Assembly (NCBI GenBank): GCA_963082715.1
Contig: CAUJCB010000258.1
Coordinates: 1-64,000, forward strand
Direction: 5' to 3'
DNA from: Harpalus rubripes
Lineage: Eukaryota; Arthropoda; Insecta; Coleoptera; Carabidae
DNA length: 64,000 nt
Shown: one piece after another, positions 1 to 8,000 of the stretch
Numbering within the stretch: position 1 is the stretch's first letter
How the letters are laid out: each line of letters begins with the position of its first letter
Position numbers and translations under genes: made by a program
The notes under the pieces: model-generated
The model's input: only the letters and a program-made list of their open reading frames with translations
Databases searched by the model: none
What the model was told of the DNA's origin: nothing

Positions 1-1243
1 TCTACATATGCCTAACATATTTTCAATTTTTGTTTTCGGCTGATACTGTATTACAATGCAAAAAACAAAAAAATTGTACCTACAAATGTTCAGTAGTCTA
101 CTAAAAATTAAACCAGTCTGTATATAAATGAAAAGTATCATTTTCTACTAACTGAGATCCGCTGATTACGGGAAAAATAATGAAAAAATTCCCTAAGGCT
201 TAGAATCCAAAATAGAAATTTTTATTTTTAATGAAAACTTACAAGATTTTTTGAATTTGGCGGTCTGTAGCTAATGAACAGTACATGTTAGAGACACCGG
301 GGTTGGGCCATTCGATTCTATGGACGTTTCTACATATGCCTAACATATTTTCAATTTTTGTTTTCGGCTGATACTGTATTACAATGCAAAAAACAAAAAA
401 TTTGTACCTACAAATATTCAGTAGTCTACTAAAAATTACACCAGTCTGTATATAAATGAAAAATATCAATTTCTACTAACTGAGATCCGCTGATTACGGG
501 AAAAATAATGAAAAAATTCCCTAAGGCTTAGAATCCAAAATAGAAATTTTTATTTTTAATGAAAACTTACAAGATTTTTTGAATTTGGCGGTCTGTAGCT
601 AATGAACAGTAAATGTTAGAGGCACCGGGGTTGGGCCATTCGATTCTATGGACGTTTCTACATATGCCTAACATATTTTCAATTTTTGTTTTCGGCTGAT
701 ACTGTATTACAATGCAAAAAACAAAAAAATTGTACCTACAAATATTCAGTAGTCTACTAAAAATTAAACCAGTCTGTATATAAATGAAAAGTATCATTTT
801 CTACTAACTGAGATCCGCAGATTACGGGAAAAATATAGAAAAAATTCCCTAAGGCTTAGAATCCAAAATAGAAATTTTTATTTTTAATGAAAACTTACTA
901 GATTTTTTGAATTTGGCGGTCTGTAGCTAATGAACAGTAAATGTTAGAGGCACCGGGGTTGGGCCATTCGATTCTATGGACGTTTCTACATATGCCTAAC
1001 ATATTTTCAATTTTTGTTTTCGGCTGATACTGTATTACAATGCAAAAAACAAAAAAATTGTACCTACAAATATTCAGTAGTCTACTAAAAATTAAACCAG
1101 TCTGTATATAAATGAAAAGTATCATTTTCTACTAACTGATATCCGCTGATTACGGGAAAAATAATTTAAAAATTCCTTAGGCCTTAGAATCTAAAATAGA
1201 AATTTTAATTTTTAATGAAAACTTACTGGATTTTTTGACTTTT
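1..1243. repeat. 328-bp satellite, block S1 (about 3.8 monomers)
   Basis: Three full monomers start at 239, 567 and 895, preceded by a partial one and followed by a truncated one that runs into the complex unit. The period is 328 bp, read directly from recurrence of landmarks such as 'ggcggtctgtagctaatgaa' and 'ctactaactgagatccgctg'. The monomer is AT-rich, with A/T runs and a central inverted repeat. The last partial monomer diverges before the junction ('cttactggattttttgactt'). The 76-codon minus-strand frame in each monomer is not treated as a gene: 328 is not a multiple of three and other monomers carry a stop in it. Confidence 0.95.
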
Positions 1244-2223
1244 GTACATTTAACAGCCTGTAACTATTGGAACAGCCTATATACAAATATCACTGCTGTT
1301 GTATATTATAGAAAATTTTATGTAGATTCCAAATTTGCAACGTACACGTTGCTATCTTGAACCGTTCAGAAGCTACAGACAAAAATACATAAAATGAGCT
1401 AAACAAAAATGCATCGTTTATACATACATACATACATAAAATCACGCATTTCCCACTTAGTGGGTTAGCACAAACCCAAAAGAATAACAATAACATCATC
1501 CAAAAAATAAACAGTCTCTCTTTCAACAACATTATTACTAACCTGACATCATAGGTACAACATATATTCCTCACTCTTACCATATTAAAGTGACCGATTT
1601 TCGGTAGCGAAATACCGCATCCGGACCACAATAATAGTTACGAAACAATCATCCTTCGCCACACATTCCTGTCTAAGCACACTTCTTTCGCCTCGGCCAC
1701 ATTCATAATCGCATTCATACACGCTCTTCTTCACTTCCCAGCATCGTTTATAATAAAAATTATTCAAAAATAAGTGTACTTTTAATAGTTTGTAACTATT
1801 GGAACAGCCTATATACAAATATCACTGCTGATGTATATTATAGAAAATTTCATGTAGATTCCAAATTTGCAACGTACACGTTGCTATCTTTAACCGTTCA
1901 GAAGCTACAGACAAAAATATAGAAAATGAGCTAAACAAAAATGCATCGTTTATAATAAAAATTATTCAAAAATAAGTGTACATTTAATAGTTTGTAACTA
2001 TTGGAACAGCCTATATACAAATATCACTGCTGATGTATATTATAGAAAATTTCATGTAGATTCCAAATTTGCAACGTACACGTTGCTATCTTGAACCGTT
2101 CAGAAGCTACAGACAAAAATATAGAAAATGAGCTAGACAAAAATTCATCGTTTATAATAAAAATTAGTCAAAAATAAGTGTACTTTTAACAGCTAGTAAC
2201 TATTGAAACAGCCTATACACAAA
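1244..2223. repeat. 202-bp subrepeats (three plus a partial), copy 1
   Basis: Each subrepeat begins with 'gtac(a/t)ttta' followed by 'gtaactattggaacagcc'. Starts are at 1244, 1776, 1978 and 2180. After removing the 318-bp insertion and one 12-bp target duplication, all three complete repeats are exactly 202 bp. The fourth is cut after about 43 bp, where 'cacgaattacg' begins the single-copy part of the unit. Confidence 0.9.
1423..1740 (-). mobile_element. SINE-like or 5'-truncated non-LTR retroposon with 12-bp target duplication, copy 1
   Basis: The insertion splits the first 202-bp subrepeat and is bounded by the direct repeat gcatcgtttata at 1411-1422 and 1741-1752; uninterrupted subrepeats contain this 12-mer once. 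On the minus strand the insertion ends in a short ATGT-type tetranucleotide repeat (seen as 'tacatacatacatac' on the plus strand), the usual form of a retroposon 3' tail. Just before the tail lies the palindrome cccacttagtggg (1452-1464). No reverse transcriptase is present, so it is non-autonomous or heavily truncated. I found no clear tRNA-type A and B boxes. From memory the 3' end resembles insect RTE-type elements, but this is unverified. Confidence 0.75.
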
Positions 2224-2634
2224 CACGAATTACGTAAGATCTAAGCGTCAAATCTCAGTTTGGACGCCGGATTCGATATCCTTGGGGTCGAATTAAGGGG
2301 TTGCCATGTCTAACTCAAAAATTGTTTTCCCGAAAAAAGATGGACTATAACTATTACTCTTGCCCTACGGCTTGTCACCCCAATTTTTTTACGGGATATA
2401 AAAGTATATGGCCTCCTTAATATTCAGTTAAAATTTGAAACAGAAACTATTTAAATTAATGTACATAAAGAGACTCCATATAATAATAGCCTTGGGGTTT
2501 TTTTGGCAAAAAAAACTTTTTGACTCCGATTTGTTTCAAATTTCGTATACGTTAACTAGTGACAAAGGACTAATGGAAAGCCAAATCTGAGCTTATAGGG
2601 TTTGATATTAAGAGAGTTATTGAAGTCTAAAAAT
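2224..2634. other. Single-copy portion of complex unit, copy 1, non-coding
   Basis: This ~410-bp segment links the subrepeats to the returning satellite. It is relatively GC-richer at its left ('ggacgccggattcgatatcc', 'tgccctacggcttgtcaccc') and contains a CCAAT, a TATA box and an initiator-like motif, annotated separately. Further right is a T-run/A-run hairpin ('tttttttggcaaaaaaa') that varies between copies. No significant open reading frame was seen. It could be a relic of a mobile element promoter region, but no terminal repeat identifies one. Confidence 0.7.
2397..2429 (+). promoter_or_regulatory. Core promoter-like TATA box and arthropod initiator, copy 1
   Basis: TATAAAAG (2397-2404) lies 29 bases upstream of the A of TCAGTT (2424-2429). 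This matches the spacing between TATA box and initiator in arthropod RNA polymerase II promoters, where TCAGT is the known initiator consensus. A CCAAT lies at 2380-2384. The arrangement is the same in all four copies of the unit. Transcription would run rightwards into satellite and then into the retrotransposon in its sense direction. Activity is inference. Confidence 0.45.
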
Positions 2635-2736
2635 AAATTGTACCTACAAATATTCAGTAGCCTACTAAAAATTAAACCAGCCTGTATATAAATGAAAAGT
2701 ATCATTTTCTACTAATTCAGATCCGCTGATTACGGG
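2635..2736. repeat. Satellite fragment between complex unit and retrotransposon, copy 1
   Basis: Satellite identity resumes at 'aaattgtacctac' and continues to 'gctgattacggg'. Compared with the equivalent at 20610-20771, about 60 bp is missing just left of the retrotransposon, including the TTA microsatellite that was the target. This is a secondary deletion specific to this copy. Confidence 0.85.
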
Positions 2737-2738
2737 AT

Positions 2739-4612
2739 ATTATATATTATAAAGAAAAGAATAAGTACCATAAGAAATGGAAAACTTACGGTAACGTTCA
2801 GGATTATCATATCTTCACAATACTTCGCAGAAGGGTGAAAATAATGATGTCTCAAGACTATATTAACCATATTAAATACATTGAGGACAACATAAATACT
2901 AATGTAAATCACTTTTGGCAACACACTAAAAAACTACGCAAAGATAATAGCCTACCAAACTCATTATTCTTAATTGACACTGTAGCCTCTTCTGGTGATA
3001 AATCAGTAATCTTTTTGCTAGCTTTTTTGAATCAGTGTACACAACTCACCAGAATAGCAACAATATAACTTCAGATTCCACAAACTTAAATTTAGGTCAA
3101 ATATCTATCCTTGAGACAGATATTTTACAATGTTTAACAAACTTAAATACTAAGAAGGGTTGCGGACCAGACAGAATACATCCCGAATTCATAAAGAATT
3201 GTGCTTATTATCTTTCATACCCACTATTTATACTGTTTAACAAATCCTTGCAGACGGGTACATTTCCGGACGCATGGAAAACTTCACACATTACCCCTAT
3301 TTTTAAATCTGGTGATAAACGGAATATTGAAAATTACAGACCTATATCAATATTATCTGCTTTTGGAAAAATATTTGAATACTTAATTGTAAGTAAAATA
3401 AAAGCAGATTTAAATAGTATAATAATCCCAAACCAAACTGGTTTTTGTCATGGAAAATCAGTTCTGAATAATCTTGTACCTTTCACAGAGTTTGTTGCAA
3501 AATGTCTAGATAACAAAAAACAGGTAGATGTTGTGTACACTGATTTCAGTAAAGCTTTCGACAGGGTTAATCTCACACTACTAATTAACAAGTTAGCATC
3601 TTATGGAGTTCATGGTTCCCTTCTGCGATGGATTGAATCTTACATTAAGAATCGATCTCAGATAGTATTTGTCAATGGTTTCAAATCGCGTGCAATCAAC
3701 GTCACTTCCGGTGTGCCACAAGGGTCACATTTAGGGCCATTGTTGTTTAATGTTTATATTAATTCTATTTTCAATTGCTTTCATAAATGTGACTTCTCGT
3801 TGTACGCAGATGACTTGAAAATATTTAAAATGATAGAGTCTTTAAATGATTGCTACTCACTACAAGCAGAACTTATAAATTTGACACAATACTGTGCTGA
3901 GAATGATTTAACTTTAAACATTTCTAAATGCTACACTGTAAGTTTTACCAGAAATAAGAATATTACGTATTTTAATTACACATTACATAATCTAACCTTA
4001 GAATGTAAAAACATTATCAAAGATTTGGGAGTTCTGTTTGATTCTAAATTACTGTTCAATGAACAAATTGATTCAGTTATTGGAAAAGCTTACAGAATAA
4101 TGGGATTCATATATAGATGTTGTAAGCAATTTACTAAAATTGAATCACTCTTATTGCTCTATAAATCTCTAATAAGACCAATTGTTAAATATGCAACACA
4201 AATTTGGAATCCGGCATACAATAAAAACATAAAAAATTTAGAATCAATTCAGAAAAGGTTCATAAATATGTTAAAATATAAATTCCCTTTTGATAAAGTA
4301 AATTATCTCGAAATCTTAAATGAATTAAATCTTCAAACATTAGAAAAGAGAAGAACTATTGCTGATATGCTCTTGTTGTATAAAGTCCTTAATAATCTCT
4401 TGGATAGTTTCAATATTATTAATTTATTAAATTTTCACGTTCCACAATCCAACACAAGGAATAAAAGTTTGTTCTACATACCAAAATGTAATACAAATAA
4501 TTATAAAAATAGTCCTTTAAACAGAATTATGGAAGTATATAACAAAGATTACCAGCACATAGATATTTTTTCTTTGTCTATAAATAAATTCAAAAATGCG
4601 TTAAATTGTTAA
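2739..4612 (+). pseudogene. Reverse transcriptase of Jockey/CR1/I-like non-LTR retrotransposon, truncated and frameshifted
   Basis: The coding remnant begins in the linker after the missing endonuclease (frame of 2739, continuing to a stop at 3066-3068) and continues in another frame to TAA at 4610-4612. The change of frame is required near 2999-3005. Counting from the GTG at 3035, the RT has the N-terminal GCGPDRIHPEF at 42-52, PIFKSGDKRNIENYRPIS near 88-105, motif A YTDFSKAFD at 168-176 with catalytic D170, motif B SGVPQGSHLGP at 225-235, and motif C YADD at 257-260. A typical C-terminal thumb segment (LIRPIVKYATQIWNP) follows. The 525 codons after the frameshift are open, so the catalytic core is intact, but the element lacks an endonuclease and a native start. 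The GTG at 3035 is only where that frame is first counted. It is an RNA-directed DNA polymerase relic; the exact clade needs a tree. Confidence 0.92.
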
Positions 4613-4752
4613 TAAACTTAGATAGTTAAATTTAATGATTGAATCATAATATTGTACAATATTTTTGTTAATTTGTATTATTTATAGTAAAAACCTATTA
4701 TTGGTTATACTGTTGGTTTCCCTAATATTAATAAATAAATAAATAAATAAAT
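4613..4752 (+). other. Retrotransposon 3' UTR and AATA-repeat tail
   Basis: About 115 bp of 3' UTR follows the RT stop and contains the perfect 16-bp palindrome aatattgtacaatatt (4648-4663). The element ends in AATAAATAAATA repeats, which include AATAAA polyadenylation signals. Microsatellite tails of this type are common in CR1, I and related clades. Structures in the 3' UTR often serve for RT recognition, but this role is inference. Confidence 0.8.
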
Positions 4753-4770
4753 TATTATTTTAATGAAAAC

Positions 4771-5098
4771 TTACAGGATTTTTTGATTTTGGCGGTCTGT
4801 AGCTAATGAACAGTAAATGATAGAGGCATGTAGTTTAGGCCATTCGATTCTATGGACGTTTCTACATATGTTTAATATATTTTTAATTTTTGTTTTCGGC
4901 TGATACTGTATTACAATGCAAAAAACTAAAAAATTGTACCTACAAATATTCAGTAGTCTACTAAAAATTAAACCAGCCTGTATATAAATGAAAAAAATCA
5001 TTTTCTACTAATTCAGGCTCGCTGATTACGGGAAAATTAATGAAAAAATTCCCTAAGGCTTAGAATCCAAAATAGAAATTTTTATTTTTAATGAAAAC
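4771..5098. repeat. Divergent b-type satellite monomer
   Basis: This monomer differs from the main type at many linked sites: 'acaggattttttgattttgg', 'gatagaggcatgtagtttag', 'catatgtttaatatattttt', 'aaaactaaaaaattg' and 'attcaggctcgctg'. Relatives with most of these markers start at 22806, 26168, 28091, 28430, 32377, 33700 and 35679. They always follow a TTA-repeat tract or its retrotransposon-filled derivative. The type therefore marks the right flank of the complex unit and its descendants. Confidence 0.85.
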
Positions 5099-8000
5099 TT
5101 ACAAGATTTTTTGAATTTGGCGGTCTGTAGCTAATGAACAGTAAATGTTAGAGGCACCGGGGTTGAGCCATTCGATTCTATGGACGTTTCTACATATGCC
5201 TAACATATTTTCAATTTTTGTTTTCGGCTGATACTGTATTACAATGCAAAAAACAAAAAAATTGTACCTACAAATATTCAGTAGTCTACTAAAAATTAAA
5301 CCAGTCTGTATATAAATGAAAAGTATCATTTTCTACTAACTGAGATCCGCTGATTACGGGAAAAATAATGAAAAAATTCCCTAAGGCTTAGAATCCAAAA
5401 TAGAAATTTTTATTTTTAATGAAAACTTACAAGATTTTTTGAATTTGGCGGTCTGTAGCTAATGAACAGTAAATGTTAGAGGCACCGGGGTTGGGTCATT
5501 CGATTCTATGGACGTTTCTACATATGCCTAACATATTTTCAATTTTTGTTTTCGGCTGATACTGTATTACAATGCAAAAAACAAAAAAATTGTACCTACA
5601 AATATTCAGTAGTCTACTAAAAATTAAACCAGTCTGTATATAAATGAAAAGTATCAATTTCTACTAACTGAGATCCGCTGATTACGGGAAAAATAATGAA
5701 AAAATTCCCTAAGGCTTAGAATCCAAAATAGAAATTTTTATTTTTAATGAAAACTTACAAGATTTTTTGAATTTGGCGGTCTGTAGCTAATGAACAGTAA
5801 ATGTTAGAGGCACCGGGGTTGGGCCATTCGATTCTATGGACGTTTCTACATATGCCTAACATATTTTCAATTTTTGTTTTCGGCTGATACTGTATTACAA
5901 TGCAAAAAACAAAAAAATTGTACCTACAAATATTCAGTAGTCTACTAAAAATTAAACCAGTCTGTATATAAATGAAAAGTATCATTTTCTACTAACTGAG
6001 ATCCGCTGATTACGGGAAAAATAATGAAAAAATTCCCTAAGGCTTAGAATCCAAAATAGAAATTTTTATTTTTAATGAAAACTTACAAGATTTTTTGAAT
6101 TTGGCGGTCTGTAGCTAATGAACAGTAAATGTTAGAGGCACCGGGGTTGGGCCATTCGATTCTATGGACGTTTCTACATATGCCTAACATATTTTCAATT
6201 TTTGTTTTCGGCTGATACTGTATTACAATGCAAAAAACAAAAAAATTGTACCTACAAATATTCAGTAGTCTACTAAAAATTAAACCAGTCTGTATATAAA
6301 TAAAAAGTATCATTTTCTACTAACTGAGATCCGCTGATTACGGGAAAAATAATGAAAAAATTCCCTAAGGCTTAGAATCCAAAATAGAAATTTTTATTTT
6401 TAATGAAAACTTACAAGATTTTTTGAATTTGGCGGTCTGTAGCTAATGAACAGTAAATGTTAGAGGCACCGGGGTTGGGCCATTCGATTCTATGGACGTT
6501 TCTACATATGCCTAACATATTTTCAATTTTTGTTTTCGGCTGATACTGTATTACAATGCAAAAAACAAAAAAATTGTACCTACAAATATTCAGTAGTCTA
6601 CTAAAAATTAAACCAGTCTGTATATAAATGAAAAGTATCATTTTCTACTAACTGAGATCCGCTGATTACAAGAAAAATAATGAAAAAATTCCCTAAGGCT
6701 TAGAATCCAAAATAGAAATTTTTATTTTTAATGAAAACTTACAAGATTTTTTGAATTTGGCGGTCTGTAGCTAATGAACAGTAAATGTTAGAGGCACCGG
6801 GGTTGGGTCATTCGATTCTATGGACGTTTCTACATATGCCTAACATATTTTCAATTTTTGTTTTCGGCTGATACTGTATTACAATGCAAAAAACAAAAAA
6901 ATTGTACCTACAAATATTCAGTAGTCTACTAAAAATTAAACCAGTCTGTATATAAATGAAAAGTATCAATTTCTACTAACTGAGATCCGCTGATTACGGG
7001 AAAAATAATGAAAAAATTCCCTAAGGCTTAGAATCCAAAATAGAAATTTTTATTTTTAATGAAAACTTACAAGATTTTTTGAATTTGGCGGTCTGTAGCT
7101 AATGAACAGTAAATGTTAGAAGCACCGGGGTTGGGCCATTCGATTCTATGGACGTTTCTACATATGCCTAACATATTTTCAATTTTTGTTTTCGGCTGAT
7201 ACTGTATTACAATGCAAAAAACAAAAAAATTGTACCTACAAATATTCAGTAGTCTACTAAAAATTAAACCAGTCTGTATATAAATGAAAAGTATCATTTT
7301 CTACTAACTGAGATCCGCTGATTACGGGAAAAATAATGAAAAAATTCCCTAAGGCTTAGAATCTAAAATAGAAATTTTTATTTTTAATGAAAACTTACAA
7401 GATTTTTTGAATTTGGCGGTCTGTAGCTAATGAACAGTAAATGTTAGAGGCACCGGGGTTAGGCCATTCAATTCTATGGACGTTTCTACATATGCCTAAC
7501 ATATTTTCAATTTTTGTTTTCGGCTGATACTGTATTACAATGCAAAAAACAAAAAAATTGTACCTACAAATATTCAGTAGTCTACTAAAAATTAAACCAG
7601 TCTGTATATAAATGAAAAGTATCATTTTCTACTAACTGAGATCCGCTGATTACAAGAAAAATAATGAAAAAATTCCCTAAGGCTTAGAATCCAAAATAGA
7701 AATTTTTATTTTTAATGAAAACTTACAAGATTTTTTGAATTTGGCGGTCTGTAGCTAATGAACAGTAAATGTTAGAGGCACCGGGGTTGGGCCATTCGAT
7801 TCTATGGACGTTTCTACATATGCCTAACATATTTTCAATTTTTGTTTTCGGCTGATACTGTATTACAATGCAAAAAACAAAAAAATTGTACCTACAAATA
7901 TTCAGTAGTCTACTAAAAATTAAACCAGTCTGTATATAAATGAAAAGTATCAATTTCTACTAACTGAGATCCGCTGATTACGGGAAAAATAATGAAAAAA

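Larger units (their letters stand above)
1244..2634. repeat. Complex repeat unit, copy 1
   Basis: This non-satellite stretch sits where about 140 bp of a satellite monomer (roughly positions +21 to +160 from the 'ttacaagat' landmark) would be expected. In order it contains three 202-bp subrepeats, the first split by a SINE-like insertion, a partial fourth subrepeat, and a ~410-bp segment with a promoter-like pair. Near-identical copies lie at 19224, 24795 and 26517. The left end, 'ctgtaactattggaacag', resembles the satellite's 'ctgtagctaatgaacag', so the unit may be a diverged relative of the monomer rather than an unrelated insert. No convincing open reading frame was found. Confidence 0.9.
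2737..4752 (+). mobile_element. 5'-truncated non-LTR retrotransposon, copy 1
   Basis: This ~2.0-kb element retains the reverse transcriptase half of a non-LTR element, its 3' UTR and an (AATA)n tail ending at 4752. The 5' half, expected to encode ORF1 and the AP-type endonuclease, is absent; the sequence begins in the linker before the RT. Truncation and a 3' microsatellite tail are hallmarks of target-primed reverse transcription. A copy at 20772-22787 differs at only a handful of positions, while 26141-26158 and 28063-28080 preserve the uninterrupted target, a TTA repeat. The short target duplication cannot be sized because the target is itself repetitive. Confidence 0.93.

Noticed and set aside
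239..566. Satellite monomer as an internal dimer of ~164 bp
   Set aside because: Short similarities such as 'tctgtagctaatgaacagta' versus 'tctgtatataaatgaaaagt' occur at offset 181 and 'ggctgatac' versus 'cgctgatta' at offset 122. The offsets are inconsistent, so this does not support a common half-unit.
1290..1818. Minus-strand frames of 113 and 77 codons across the SINE-like insertion, also at 19379-19802, 24950-25373 and 26862-27095
   Set aside because: They run across the insertion boundaries into 202-bp subrepeat sequence, change length between copies and have no recognisable domain. They are chance frames in a retroposon.
2255..2305. tRNA-like B box ('ggattcgatatcc' or 'ggattcgaaaccc') in the complex unit
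   Set aside because: The match to GGTTCGANNCC is imperfect, no A box lies at suitable distance, and no cloverleaf is apparent.
2730..2924. Minus-strand frame opposite the start of the retrotransposon, and the copy at 20732-20959
   Set aside because: It is antisense to the RT linker coding sequence and has no recognised motif.
3035..3037. GTG as a translation start of the 525-codon RT frame
   Set aside because: The element is eukaryotic and 5'-truncated, and RT-linker coding sequence lies upstream in another frame. The frame simply becomes countable here after a frameshift.
3201..3386. Plus-strand 61-codon frame overlapping the RT
   Set aside because: It is a shadow in another frame of the clearly homologous RT.
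4741..4760. A fixed-length target site duplication for the retrotransposon
   Set aside because: Both sides are TTA repeat, and the empty sites differ by about one repeat, so the duplication cannot be sized from this window.
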